A DNA stretch of 64,000 nucleotides from Eudorina sp. 2006-703-Eu-15 (GCA_003117195.1 BDSI01000159.1:177038-241037); one strand, 5' to 3'; counted from the first letter of the stretch, positions 11,501 to 22,800 are shown. The notes: generated by a model from the sequence alone, not told the origin. Numbers and translations: made by a program.

Positions 11501-14500
11501 GATCTCCGACACCGACACCACCACCACAACGAAGTCAAACACGTTCATGCCGTCGCGGAAGTACCTTTGCGGGACATCGAGGGAGGGAGGGAATGGAGGG
11601 AGGGAGGGAGGGAGGGGAGGAAACAAGGAGTGGGGGAGGAGATGGAGGTGAGGGTATAGGAAATTGGTAGACATTTTCAAACTGCGCTGCTGCCAGAGCG
11701 ACGAAAGGGCGAGGGGGGGATACACGGGTGACAGGGAGCGAGGGGAGGATACACGGGTGACAGGGAGCGAGGGGGGGATACACGGGTGACAGGGAGCGAG
11801 GGGGGGATACACGGGTGACAGGGAGTGAGGGGGGGATACACGGGTGACAGGGAGTGAGGGGGGGATACACGGGTGACAGGGAGCGAGGGGGGGATACACG
11901 GGTGACAGGGAGCGAGGGGGGGATACACGGGTGACAGGGAGTGAGGGGGGATACACGGGTGACAGGGAGCGAGGGGGGATACACGGGTGACAGGGAGCGA
12001 GGGGGGGATACACGGGTGACAGGGAGCGAGGGGGGATACACGGGTGACAGGGAGTGAGGGGGGGATACACGGGTGACAGGGAGCGAGGGGGGATACACGG
12101 GTGACAGGGAGCGAGGGGGGATACACGGGTGACAGGGAGCGAGGGGGGGATACAGGGGGGGGGGGGGGGACAGGGGACAGGGAGTGAGGGGGATACACGG
12201 GTGACAGGGAGCGAGGGGGGATACACGGGTGACAGGGAGTGAGGGGGGATACACGGGTGACAGGGAGCGAGGGGGGGATACACGGGTGACAGGGAGCGAG
12301 GGGGGATACACGGGTGACAGGGAGCGAGGGGGGGATACACGGGTGACAGGGAGTGAGGGGGGGATACACGGGTGACAGGGAGCGAGGGGGGGATACACGG
12401 GTGACAGGGAGCGAGGGGGGGATACACGGGTGACAGGGAGCGAGGGGGGGCTGTCGGCTGTCGGGGGAGTCAAGCGGGGGAGAGGGTAGAGAGGGCACTG
12501 GGGGAGGGGGGGGGTACAAGAAACAGCCCCTGGGTAGAGGGGTACAGGGGGCGGAAGTTAAAAGAAACAGCCCTTGTCCCGCTGTCCCCCCCCTCAGTGA
12601 GTGCGGTGCACGTTGCTTGCTACTGCACTGGGCGCCCGCGCCGCCGCGCCGCCGCGCCTCCTTGCATAGGGGTCTCATTTCCCTCTGCCAGGCACCCGAC
12701 CCCCGCGACCCTCTCTGACAGGCACCCGACCCCCCCGACCCTCTCTGCCAGGCACCCGAACCCCGCGACCCTCTCTGACAGGCACCCGGCCCCCGCGGCC
12801 CTCTCTGCCAGGCACCCGACCCCCGCGACCCTCTCTGCCAGGCACCCGAACCCCGCGACCCTCTCTAACAGGCACCCGGCCCCCGCGGCCCTCTCTGCCA
12901 GGCACCCGACCCCCCGGTTTGTTTCCCGGTCTGGGTTTTCCTTTTCCTGTTACTAAGTACTCGTTTTCCTATTCTTCTTTACTCCTTTTCCTTTTGCGAC
13001 ACCGACCTTATAAAGCCGTACGCGGTGAGCCGGATCGCGACCTCCACCACAAAGTAGACGGTGAGGCCGTAGTTGATGTACGTCGTGGCGGATTCCACAC
13101 TGTACGGCATGCCGTACCAGTTGACGCACATGACCGCCGTATTCACGAGGATGACCGTGATGGTGGTGGCCGTCAGCCAGCGGCTCTCCGCCAGGCGGTG
13201 GGCTGTGCGGCGCAGGGGGGGCAGCGCCGCCACCTCCTCCCCGGTCAACAGGGGCAGGGGGCCGGACTGGACCTGCGGGAGCAGTCCGGGGGAGAGGGAG
13301 AGGGAGATGAGGATCCCCCAGGGACGGGACAGACGGGGGCTGTCTTTATTGACGTAAGGGGGACAGGCAGGAGAGGCCGGCGGTAGGAAACCACACACAC
13401 ACACACACACACGGGAGGGAGGGCACACGGCCGGGTATGCGCCGCCCCAACGCCACAAGGCCCTCAAACAATGCGCTCGCGACCGCACAAGCTTTGCAGA
13501 CTCTGTGTGCCTCCATCTCATGTCGGGTCGGGTCGGGTCGGGTCGGGTCCGCACCGCCCCGCATCGCACCGCGCAGTCCTGGAACACAGTCAGTGATGCA
13601 GCGACTGCAATGCCCACCGCGTCCTCGTCCCCCTGTGCGTCGCATCCCATGACTCCAACACCCCAGCCGGCCCCACCACCCACCTCTTCCCACCCCACCA
13701 CCACCCCACCCCAAATATATCTACCAATTTCCTATACCCCACCACCACCCCACCCCACCCCACCCAACCCCGGCCACCACTCACCGGCTGCAGTCCCTCC
13801 CCCTCCTCAGACCGCCGCTGCTGCCCTCTGGCTCCCGCCCCCGCGCCCGCCGAGACCGCACTGGCGGCCGACCCCGCGACGCCGCTGCTGCCCCCCGCGG
13901 TGCTGACCACCGAACAGCTCCGGTCCGTCGACGCCCTCGCTGCCCCCGCCCCCGCCCCCGCCTCGCTCTCCACCTCGCTGCCGCTGCCGCCCCCGCCGCC
14001 CGCCGCCGAGTCGGAGCTCGCCCGCTGCTGCCGCTGCCGCTGCCGCTGCTGCTTCTCCGCCTCCGCCCGCCGCATCTCCCGCTGGTGCGCCTCCTCTCGG
14101 TGCGTCTCCTGGTTCTCGGCGCTGAACTGCAGGAACAGCACCGCCAGAGCCAGGCTGACCAGGAAGAAGGCGCCAAACACCACCAGCGCCACGAAGAAGG
14201 GCCACACCCACCAGGACACGCCGTCCTGGGTGAAGTACATCACATCCGTCCAGGACTCGAGCGTGATGCACTGGAAGATGGTCAGCCAAGCCCACAGGAT
14301 GTTGTCGAAGCTGGTGATGCCGTAATTGGGGTTGCCGTACAGGGTGCAGTATGTGCTCGCCTCGCAGACGCGGCCGCCGCCGCGGGGCCCAGGGGGGGAG
14401 GGCAGCGGCGGCAAGCCGGCGGCTGCCTGGCTCTGGACTTGGGTGGTGGTCCATGAGGTGTCTGCGGGGGGACCCAACGACCCATAGGTGGGAGGGGGCG

Positions 14501-17246
14501 TGGGGTGGCAGGTGGGAGGGCAAGAGGTCACCGCGGCAAGGGGGGCGTGGGGTGGCGCCGGGGTGGGTGTCAAGTCACGCACCCCTGCTCTGCCTCCTTC
14601 CTACTGTACGAACACACACACACACACGGTAGGGGTGGGTTCGGGCGGATTCCTCGCCAAACAAACACATCTCATATACGCAGATACGCTCAATCGTGAA
14701 CTCACATGACGCCAGCGGGCCGCTGCACACATCGCCGGCAAAGTCCTCCGAGACCATGTACGACACATTGCTGAGGGCGATGGCGCCGCCCGGCAGCGGT
14801 GTGGCGACGGCGTAGTCGAAATTCGGTTCGCCGCACCTGCACGTGCATCCATGCATGCATGCATCCATGCATTGGGCCGCACCGCGAAGCCCACGTTACG
14901 TCCACTGCCGACACCCGCCCACCGCGTGGCTCAGTGAAGAAACACGGTTGAGCGGCCCCTCCCTTTTCCCCTCCAATACATTCTTCCCCGGCCCTGTCGT
15001 TTCCCGTTCACTGCTCCCCTCCCCCGTCCCCCCTCCCTCCCTAGAGTGCGACCCCATCCCCATCCCCATCCCCATCCTGAGCAGCGCTGCGGTCTCGCCC
15101 CCACATGCACCGCTGCCCCTTTCCCGCTGACCCACGGGGCTGCAACCACGACCTACGCACTCACACACACCCACACACTCCATCAGCCCACCCTCACCTT
15201 CCCCCCCTTCCCATCCTTTCCTGCCTCAAGCGCCCACCCAGCCCCACACCCAGCCCCCCGGCTGCCGCACCTGTTCCGCAGCGCCCCCGCAAACAGCTGC
15301 ACCGCTATGATGCCCCACACGAAGAACGTGAAGGCGCACAGCAGCATCACGTCGATGAGCATGGGCATGGAGGCGATCAAGGTGGTCACCAGCACCTGGG
15401 GGCGGGGAGCGGGGGGAAGGGGGGGGAGGGGCGGGGTAAGGCGAGCATCGGGCGGTGCGGTGGGTGGGGTGGGTTCTTCTAGGTCCGCGCACCTTCATGC
15501 CCCGGACTCGGGTGATGGCCCTCAGCGGTCTGAGCACCCGGACGGTCCGCAGGGCGGTCATGTTGCCCGACCTGTGGGAGGGGGGCGCCATCGGGGGCGC
15601 GGGGGGCCAGGGGGCGCGGGGCCGGGGGGATCAGCGCAGCGCAGCTCAGCTCAGCCCTCCGGCCGCGTGTGGACTGCCCCCCCCCCTCGGTGCCCCTGCA
15701 GGCGCTGCAAGAACGCCACCCTCCACCCTCCACCCCTCCACCCTCCACCCTCCACCACCCCCTCCGGATGCCCGAGTCACACACACAAAAAGACACACAC
15801 AAAGTCACACACACACACGCACGCACGTGAATATGTCCACATAGCCCAGGGCCACCACCAGGAAGTCCACCAAGTTCCAGCCTGGGTGAGGGGACCGAGG
15901 AAGTTGGGGAGAGGGGCAGGGCCGGGGCGGGGCGGGGCGGCGCAGAGCAGAGCAGGTTATCGGGTGGGTGCTCTTTTGCGGTTTCGCTGTCTTGGCTGAC
16001 AACAGGACAAGGCTCAGGACTCTGGGCGCCTTGGGGGTGTGTGAGAGGGACGGAGGGGGGCGAAGGAGGGCCGCCTGCGGGACGGCTGCCATGCCATGCC
16101 AGGCAGCAGCGGTCACGCCGGGTGACTGCAGGTGGACAGTACGACAGCCCCAGCGGGTTGCAATGCGGGTTCCGCAAGCATCGCCTCTAAGACAATCAGC
16201 GAACGAGGTCGGCGCGTCTTCGGGTGCCGGGGGACAGCCCACCAAGATACCCATTCCCACCCCCCACCCCTCCCGGTGCTCTGTCGCCGGGATCCTGCGC
16301 TCTGGCGGCACCAGGGCGGCAAGGCGGCGGCGGCGGGTGCCGTCTGCGAAAAGGCGCCATCGGGACTGCTGTGCGCACATGTCACTGGGAAGGCAAAGCG
16401 GTGGCCACGGCTGGTCGGAGCTCAGCTGTGGCGGGGCTGGCGCGCGGCGCCCTCGGGTTTGGCAGCTGCACACCCTCTTCCCGTCTGCACCCCCCAGATG
16501 CCCCCATAAACTCCCCCCCCCCCCCCACACACACACATATAGAGATGCACAAGTGGCCGCCGAGCTGCCCCCACACCGCAGTGCCCTAGAGCCGGACCGA
16601 CCCCGGGCCCAGCGCGTCATACCGTCGCGCAAGTAGGTTCCCGGCGCCAACAAAAAGCCCATGGAGACGATTTTCAGCAGCGCCTCAACGGTGAAGATGG
16701 CCACCTGCAGGAGACGCATTGGAACAAGGGTCGCTGCAGCGTCCGAAGCGCAGGGTCCTGGACGAACGGTTTCGCAACGGATTGTAACATTGCGCCGGCG
16801 ACCTACCCATACATACTCGAACTTGTTTAGTATCCGTCCAAGAAGCGTTTGATTAAAATCTTGCCGGTTACTGCTCAAACCGAGCGTAACGCTGTTGCAA
16901 AGGATGCAGGCGAGGATGAAGTTCTCAAAAATTGGCGAGTGAGTTAGGAGAATACAGTACCGTCGGACCAAGCTGCTTTTCCGTATGCAGAGAAGAGAAT
17001 ATTCTGGGTAAGTGAATGCCACCGCCTGCGCACAGTTTTACAAAAAATGTCATGTAACTGTGACCCAAGGTCTCACCCCATTGGATACCTGGGGGCCCCA
17101 CATACCGCGAGATGTGCATTTTTACTATTTTTGCGAGTTGGGCTTGTAGGGGTCCCCGGCTGCGTCATGTCCCCAGAGCGCTTCATGGTCGTCGACTTCC
17201 GTGCTGGAACGGAAACCTCAAGCGCGGTTTCTCCAGGTGACACCAT
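3089..17246 (-). CDS. Four-repeat voltage-gated calcium channel alpha subunit (Cav type)
   Basis: Pore-forming voltage-gated cation channel of the plasma or flagellar membrane. I derive 17 exons: 17106-17246, 16807-17025, 16623-16704, 15827-15881, 15493-15571, 15271-15395, 14706-14836, 13785-14422, 13007-13272, 11280-11564, 10160-10671, 7216-9358, 6330-6564, 5296-5553, 4729-4968, 4185-4384 and 3089-3944. They total 6,465 nt (2,154 residues) with consistent phases; only the 14422 acceptor is doubtful. Four S1-S6 repeats are visible, each with Arg-rich S4 segments. The pore loops read TLESW (about residue 333), TGENW (799), SLELW (1584) and TGESW (1875), i.e. the EEEE ring of Ca2+ channels. The first exon supplies the ATG at 17246 and a basic Ser/Thr-rich N terminus. 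Chlamydomonas has flagellar channels of this class (CAV2), but orthology is not assigned. Family assignment is firm. Confidence 0.92.
4091..4156. repeat. Heptamer tandem repeat (CCCTGCA)n
   Basis: About nine perfect copies of a 7-bp unit lie in intron 16 of the channel gene, flanked on both sides by the word GCCCAGCTAGG. Confidence 0.9.
5563..5605. repeat. (GACA)n microsatellite
   Basis: About ten GACA units with one GTCA interruption, just upstream (gene sense) of the acceptor of channel exon 14, where it supplies a TGTC-rich pyrimidine tract. Confidence 0.9.
5935..6072. repeat. Imperfect GC-rich minisatellite
   Basis: Imperfect copies of a unit near GGGACGGGACAGGGGCGGGG lie in the intron between channel exons 13 and 14. 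The plus strand is strongly G-rich. Confidence 0.75.
6330..9358 (-). CDS. Channel exons 12-13: II-III linker and repeat III
   Basis: Exon 12 is 2,143 bp. Its first ~450 codons form a low-complexity Gly/Ala/Ser/Pro linker, far longer than animal linkers in relative terms. It then encodes III S1-S5, with S4 reading LRVLRTLRALRPLRAVSR. Exon 13 (6330-6564) carries the pore motif VASLELW and S6. The 12/13 splice avoids an in-frame TGA that lies just inside the intron at about 7214, which supports the junction. Confidence 0.88.
6568..6735. repeat. Imperfect G-rich minisatellite
   Basis: Interleaved units of GGGGTGCG and GGGTGTTGAG fill the start of the intron upstream (gene sense) of exon 13, directly next to its acceptor. 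Confidence 0.8.
9451..9711. repeat. Hexamer array (GGGTCA)n
   Basis: About 43 nearly perfect hexamers in the intron between channel exons 11 and 12. All strand-specific open frames through it (SGSG, GQGQ, RVRV, LTLT) are repeat artefacts. The plus strand is G-rich with regularly spaced GGG triplets. Confidence 0.95.
9911..9952. repeat. Heptamer repeat (GGAGGCT)n
   Basis: About six copies of a 7-bp unit in the same channel intron as the hexamer array. Confidence 0.85.
10160..13272 (-). CDS. Channel exons 9-11: repeat II
   Basis: Exon 9 (13007-13272) encodes S1-S2. Exon 10 (11280-11564) encodes S3-S5, with S4 reading VLRMLRLLRVFRLAR. Exon 11 (10160-10671) holds a Cys-rich extracellular loop, the pore motif LLTGENW and S6 (VFNLFIAILLDNF). 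The exon 9/10 junction restores the common RYFRDG-type segment. The two introns contain long minisatellites (11717-12447, 12690-12911). Confidence 0.88.
10886..10914 (+). repeat. Interstitial telomere-like TTTAGGG patch
   Basis: Two perfect and one variant TTTAGGG units in the intron between channel exons 10 and 11. TTTAGGG is the plant-type telomere unit, whereas Chlamydomonas reinhardtii uses TTTTAGGG. Too short to be a chromosome end. Confidence 0.6.
11653..11699 (+). repeat. Intronic dispersed repeat, copy a
   Basis: Matches the family core TATAGGAAATTGGTAGAC followed by CTGCGCTGCTGCCAGAGC. It lies antisense in the channel intron between exons 9 and 10. A second, partial copy (TATAGGAAATTGG end only, opposite strand) lies at 13715-13740 in the next intron. 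Confidence 0.75.
11717..12447. repeat. 28-bp minisatellite, about 27 copies
   Basis: Unit close to GATACACGGGTGACAGGGAG plus CGAGGGGG, with C/T variation (GAGC versus GAGT) and G-run length variation. It lies entirely in the channel intron between exons 9 and 10. One unit at about 12150-12180 carries a long poly-G expansion. Long Pro/Ser open frames on the minus strand are a by-product. Confidence 0.95.
12690..12911. repeat. 30-bp minisatellite, about 7 copies
   Basis: Unit GGCACCCGACCCCCGCGACC plus CTCTCTGCCA, with alternating variants (CTGACA, CTAACA; GAACCC, GGCCCC). It lies in the same intron as the 28-bp array but is unrelated to it. Confidence 0.93.
13522..13549. repeat. (GGGTC)n pentamer run
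   Basis: Five to six pentamers in the channel intron between exons 8 and 9. A related GGGTCAGGTC run lies at 42138-42168. Confidence 0.85.
13785..17246 (-). CDS. Channel exons 1-8: N terminus and repeat I
   Basis: Exon 2 carries S1 (ENFILACILCNSVTLGL). Exon 3 has S2 (FTVEALLKIVSMGF) and exon 4 S3 (WNLVDFLVVALGYVDIF). Exon 5 is the S4 sensor (TVRVLRPLRAITRVRGMK), exon 6 is S5, exon 7 is an extracellular turret and exon 8 the pore (ITLESW), S6 and the start of the I-II linker. The linker is Gln/Arg-rich, then Ser/Gly/Ala-rich. The acceptor of exon 8 is the only ambiguous junction (14422 favoured; a second in-frame AG lies just upstream). Confidence 0.85.
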
Positions 17247-18575
17247 CGCCACAGTTTCAAACTGCCGATAAAAACCTTAGGTTCTGCCCGCCCATCCTAA
17301 GGAAGCCTGTCGATTCGACGGCCGTTCTAAGCACAGGGTATTGAGTGAGCTTTGGAGACTTCATGTATATATATCAATATTTGAGCAAATTAAACGATGC
17401 ATACTCGAACGTTCTTTGCTGTCTCGTCATACATGCACGTGTCTTTTGCAGAAGAAATCCCAGTTAGATTCACAACACTATGGTTATTACAAGATCGGTT
17501 CTAGTTTACAAGCTGAATCAAGCTATGAACTCTGCGATTATTTCGATCGCTGACTGCACGTACGGCCATCGGCCGGCTTACCGTTAGTCCTTCCGAAGCA
17601 CGGATTGCCGATCTTGCCTTGCCATGGCGCCAAGAACTGCGTGAGGAGTTAAGGCTTTCTCGATTGTGGACGTGCTCCTGCTGACCTAAACCCTGCTGAA
17701 ATCCAAGGGCTCACAAGCTTGGACTGTCGCTTTCTGAAGTCAGAAAACTTGATGGCTGCCAACAATTTTCGTGATAATCGTCGATTATCATGCGCATCGT
17801 GGAAACGACGCCAGATCAAAGCGCAGCTGTGAACACAGGTGGGAGAGCACCGAGTCAAGGACCCCAAAGCCCATCCAGGCCGATGCTTATTCCCTGAATC
17901 ATGCCCCGTAAATGATACTCAACCAGCCCGCCGTTCGCATGGCGTGCGTACATCTCGTGTGCACAGCTGTGTACGGCCGTGCAGAAGGATGCAACTAACC
18001 AACCAACCGATGTCTGGCCGTTCGCTGCAGTCCAAGACGATCGTTCGTTGTTATCCGTGCAAAATTGTAATATATGCACGAGAGACTTGCAAGAGACACG
18101 CATGCAACAGCGTCAGTGTCTCGCTGTCCTCGTCAACACGTACGACAGCCGGTACCTGCTAAGTCAATGCGGGGTGGCGACAGTCGGCCAAACCAATGCT
18201 CCCACGTCAATGTGGGACGGCAGCGGCTGGTGCTGTGAATCACGGGAAAGAAAAGTCGCAGCCCATAGAGCCACAACCCCTGCCCCGGGCTCGGTGGCTG
18301 AATGGCTGGGACTGGAAATTCCTCGGTGCGACACAAGAAAACAACTCCGATGATCTGCCTTGATGTTAGCGATCATCTCAGCAACGGTTTGGCACCTTCG
18401 GTACTTGGACATGCAGTACATCCTCGTTCATTCATTGTAAGAAATGCAATGTTATCCGTATCTCTAGGCAAGTATAAACATTTCAAAGACAGCAACCCTG
18501 CAAATCATTTTTGCATACAAAGGCTGAAGCTGTAACTTTGGCGCTCTCGTAAGGCAACGAAATCTTGCTTGGGAA
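17247..18575. promoter_or_regulatory. Divergent promoter region, channel / UMP1
   Basis: A 1.33-kb gap between two divergent start codons, clearly AT-richer than the flanking genes. It should hold both promoters and 5' UTRs. I see no reliable TATA box or other defined element, and no coding segment. Confidence 0.5.
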
Positions 18576-19001
18576 ATGGAGCCCCAGACTGCGCTACCTT
18601 TTCAATCGAAGCCACATGATGCACTTCGCCTAGGGCTGGCCTCACTTAAGGAGGACGCGACGGTTAAGCATCCTGTGGAAGCGATCCAGCGTGAGCAACG
18701 ACAGCGGGCTGTGGCTTCGCAACAACAAATGCTCCGTGACCTCTACGGCATAGCTGCGCCAGCCAAAGCGCAAATTGAGACTCAAATTCTGAGCAAGTTC
18801 ACCCGCCTGCCTGGTGCTGCGCCGTCGTCCCTGCTGGGACTGGAGGCTCTCACCGGAGAGCTGGACGAGTTCAAGTACGAGTCCTACCTGGGCCTGCCCG
18901 ATGTCGCCACGCTGCCGCCGGTGGACCTGCACAGCCAAATGGAGCTCAAGTGCGGGTTGCTAGGAGCGAAACACGACACGATGGCGCGCGGCATGATCTG
19001 A
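18576..19001 (+). CDS. UMP1: Proteasome maturation factor UMP1/POMP
   Basis: Chaperone that assists assembly of 20S proteasome half-mers and is degraded as the first substrate. The single-exon frame encodes 141 residues, the usual length of the family (human POMP is also 141). The visible family pattern is an N-terminal HDALRLGLASLKE segment, then HPVEAIQ, a central QQMLRDLYGIAAPAKAQIET helix region with the conserved G-APxK-Q-E pattern, and the C-terminal MELKCGLL. The ATG at 18576 is the first in frame and places these motifs correctly. A TGTAA word at 19583, the chlamydomonad poly(A) signal, lies 0.6 kb downstream. Assignment is by remembered family motifs, not by a search. Confidence 0.93.
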   Translation: MEPQTALPFQSKPHDALRLGLASLKEDATVKHPVEAIQREQRQRAVASQQQMLRDLYGIAAPAKAQIETQILSKFTRLPGAAPSSLLGLEALTGELDEFKYESYLGLPDVATLPPVDLHSQMELKCGLLGAKHDTMARGMI

Positions 19002-19814
19002 GCAGCCCTTCCCAGCGGCCGTCCGGTCCGGTGGGGTCCTTGCGGGCTCTGGCCGCGTTGTGGAACTTCGCTGACCAGCGCAGTGCTCTGTTATCCAGAA
19101 AGGGCGCCGGCCGCGTGAGGTCCACCGCGCTGCGAGACCGCGTGCTGGGTATCCATATACGACTGGTCTGGTACTGTGTGAAGGCAAATAAAGCCACGGT
19201 TTCGCGTGCGGCCGTTGCTCATTCGGGGTTCGAAGTGTCGTGGAAAATGTTCGTGGAGACGTGGGCGCCTTATTTCTCTTAGGTATCCGCCAGCATGAAC
19301 CTGCAGTGGGTGTTGCCCGGAGTTGCCGCGGCGTAGGAGGACGAGCAGCGACTGGGTGTGGGTGCAGCAGGCAGGGGCTGTCCATCCAGGCGACGGGGTA
19401 GGGGTGGCAGGCGCAGTGGTCAGGTGGACTCGAGCTCACCAGAGACGGGCCGCCACCTGGGTCCCCCACCAGCCGTGGTTGGACGACCCGCATAATGTGT
19501 GTGAAAGGAAACTGAGCCGCGACGCATGTGTCTGTGTGTAGGTAGGTAGGAAAGAAAACAATTGAACAGTTCCGCACAAGATTGTAAGGTTCTGTCTGCG
19601 GCTGTTCTTGTCCCGTCTGCAAGTCTGGCCCCGACCCCGTCTGTTGGTGCCATGGTGGAGCCACGGCCCGGCAGTGCACGGCAGGGTGTATGTGTCCGCG
19701 TCCAGCAGGCCCTGGCGGCACCGTCCACGTTCCCGGCCACCTGCCCAGCGGCTGCTCGTCGGCGACAGGGCCTCCCGTGCCACCGGGCCCGGCTTCCGCG
19801 CGCGCTGTGTACAG
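19002..19814. other. Convergent 3' intergenic region
   Basis: Between the UMP1 stop (plus) and the stop of the Gln-rich gene (minus). It presumably holds both 3' UTRs. It contains TGTAA at 19583-19587 (plus) and a reverse copy of the CGCGGCTCAGTT/CA motif at 19496-19527. Open frames here are antisense or UTR shadows. Confidence 0.5.
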
Positions 19815-22800
19815 CTATACACCTTTCCGGCCCCCCCATGCGGCGACGAATTGCCACTGGTTTCCGCTGTGCAGCCACCGGCAAACCTGATGCAGTACCG
19901 TGGGAGGCCACCTGTCACATGCTACAGCCACAACGTCAACCAGTCGCGGTACCACCACCACGTCTTCCTGTCTTCTCGTCCGCCCCGCCTGCAATGACTC
20001 CGCCCGCAGTGCAGACGTCCTGAACCCGCGCCTACACACACCCAAACGCCGCGGCGCCTTGATAAGCGACACCCAATCCCCCACCAGCCACAACCAACCC
20101 CGGACTAGGACGCCCCCCCTTATGGTCAACCACAACTATTTCCCCCCCCCCCCCCAACGCGCGAGTCTCACGCCGCCGCTGAGAAGAGTCCGAGAGCGGG
20201 TGCTCCCCCAAGCCCCTAAGCACCGGGGAGTGAGGCGGCGCCTCCTCGGTCCCCTCACCCAACCCCATCTCACCTCACCTGCAGCACAAGAAGGCGCTCA
20301 GCACTTTGAGCGCCTCCTGATTCACAGCCGCCACCAAGGGGGTGCTCGGCCACCCCGCCGCCCCCGAGGCGCCCGCCGCCCCCGCCGCCGCCCCCTGCCC
20401 CGCCCCCGCCCCCGCCCCGCCCGTCCCCTGGACCCCCTCTCCATCCTCGGCGCCCCGGCCGCCGTCCCGGTCGTCCTCGTCCTCATCCACGACCAGCACC
20501 GCTTCCGGGTCGTCGTCACTCGCCTCCCCGTCATCCCTCACCATCACGGGCAGGTCCGCGCTCTTGTGCAGGCCCAGGTCCTGCACCGCCGCTGCGGGCA
20601 GGTAGGGGTGGCGCAGGAAGCAGGTCATGGGGTAGATCTTGAAGCGCACCGTGCCCGGGTCGTACGCCGGCACGGGCGTCGCCGGCGTGGAAGCGGCGTT
20701 GCCGCCGCCCGCGGCAGCCGCCCCCTCCGCCTCCGCTGCGCCGGCGCCTGAGCCCAGCGGCCCCGGCGGCTCCTCAGCTGCCTCCGGCTCCGGCTTGACG
20801 AGCGGCGCGGCGGCGGCGGACTGAGACACGGCCTGGGTGACAGCCGTCGCTGCTGCTGGGGAGGCCAGGGCTGCCAGCCCATGTCCCTCGCTTTCCTCGC
20901 CAACCCCGCCTTGCCCCTTCGCCGGGGGCCCGTTTGGGGCCTGTGGGGCTTTCTGCAGCGGCGGTGGCTGCTGTTGTTGCGGCTGCTGTTGTTGCGGCTG
21001 CTGCTGCTGCTGTTGCTGTTGCTGCTGTTGCGGGTGGGCACCGCTGCCGCTCGCTGCACTGCCGGCTGGCTCCACGTTTGCGCCCGTGCCCTCGCCCCCG
21101 GCCCCGCCGCCGGTCCCGGACAACGCCATCTGGACCACCTGCATCAGCTGCAGCAGCTGGCGTCGCTTCTCCTCGTTGTTCATGTTCTGGTCGAGGGTGA
21201 GGGAGACGTTGAGCATGTGGGGGTTGAGCTGGGTGACTGCCAGCGCCGGAGGCGGGGCGGGGGCCAGGGCCGGGGCTGCCCCCGTCTGCGCCTCCGCCTC
21301 CGCCGGGGCCGGGCCTGTCGCGGTTCTTCCAGTGGCCGCTGGTGCTCCCGCGGGTGCTGGATGCCCAATGGCTGAGGTCCCGGGTGGTACCACCACCCCT
21401 GCTGCTGCTGCTCCTGGTACTGCTGCTCCTGGTACTGCTGCTCCTGCTGCTGACATTGGTGATATTGGCCCTGCTAATGCTCCTGTCCCTACTGCTTCTG
21501 CTCCTGCGCTTGCGCCTGTCGCTCCTGCTGCTAATCCTGCGGTCGTCTTTGTTTCTGCTGACGTTGTTGTTGTTGCTGCTGCTGCTGACACTGCTGCCGC
21601 TGCTGCTGCTGTTGTTGTTGCCGCCCCCGGAGGTGCGGCCGTACGCGACCCCGCGGCCTGGCCCCTCCCCCCGGGCGCTGACACGGCGGCGCCCCTCCCT
21701 GATTCGGCTGGGGCCGCCCTCCCTGGCGCCACCTGGGCCTGATGCGCCCTGCCTGCTGCTGCACCCACCCCCGCTGCTGCTGCGCCAGTCGCTGCTCCCC
21801 CTGCCTCTGCTGGCGGTCGTCCAAGTCCGGACGGTCCAAGTCCGGGCGGCAATGGTCCTGCCCCAAGCCCCAGCAGCCCCGGTGCTGCCGCAGCCGTGCC
21901 CACCGCAGCACCGTGAAGCGCCCGGGGCTCCTGCGGCTCCACGGCGCGCTGCGGCTGCGGCTGCGGCAGCCTGCCGACCTGCGGGACCCCGACCTGCGGG
22001 ACGGCGCCGCGCAGGTGAGGCGGCAGGTGCGGCTGCGGCTGATGCTGCGGGGTTGCAGACGGGGGCGGGGGTCCCTGAGGCTGCTGGCTCGGAGGCGGCC
22101 CGCCCCCCAGCCCGGGTGGCACCCTGCCGCCCCCGGCCGCGCTGTGAGCCCACCGGTGCTCGCCCCAGGGCTGCGGCTGCGGCTGCAGCTGCGGCTGGGC
22201 TACATCCTGCTGCTGTCCGTGTGGCTGCAGCTGTGGTACTGGTGGTACAGGTGGTTGTGGTGGTTGTGGTGGTTGCGGCTGTGACGGTTGCGACTGCAGG
22301 TGCTGCTGCTGCGGCGGCTGTGCGGCACCCGGGGCCCCGCCCTCGGGTCCCAGTCCGGGAGGGAGGCCCACGCTGGCGCTGTAGGGCAGCAGCACCCCCA
22401 CCGGCGGCTGAAGACCGGACACCGGGGGCGGCCGGCCGCTGTCCCTCGGACCCGCAGTGCCCGTGGCCGTGGCCGTGCCCCGCTCGGAGCCGGACCCGCC
22501 TTGCGGAGCCGGCGGCGGCGGCGGCTGGTGCAGGTGGGACGGAGGGTGCGGCGGGGAGCCGGGGATTTGCGGCGGGGGTCCGTGCCGGTGCCGGTGCGGG
22601 GCTGGAGGCGGCGGCGCCGCCGCCGCCCCGGGCTGCTCGATGGACCGCCCCGGCTGCTCGGGCGGGGGCGGCTTCCCACCCGGACCTGGCCGGTCGTACA
22701 GCGGCTCCGGCGGCAGCTCGGGTCGGGGCTCCGGATGGGGTTGCCTTGCCGGCGGGTGAGGGTGTGGGTGAGGGTGTGGGTGGTGGTGAGGGTGCGGACG

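Noticed and set aside
11165..12678. Very long minus-strand Pro/Ser/Val open frames in all three phases
   Set aside because: They are translations of the 28-bp minisatellite, whose unit lacks stops; the real channel exon here is only 11280-11564.
11717..12911. CRISPR-like regular arrays (28- and 30-bp units)
   Set aside because: Units are directly tandem with no unique spacers, lie inside introns of a eukaryotic gene, and no cas genes are present.
18960..19721. Minus-strand 253-codon frame opposite UMP1
   Set aside because: Antisense shadow; UMP1 on the plus strand is clear and this frame has no recognisable features.
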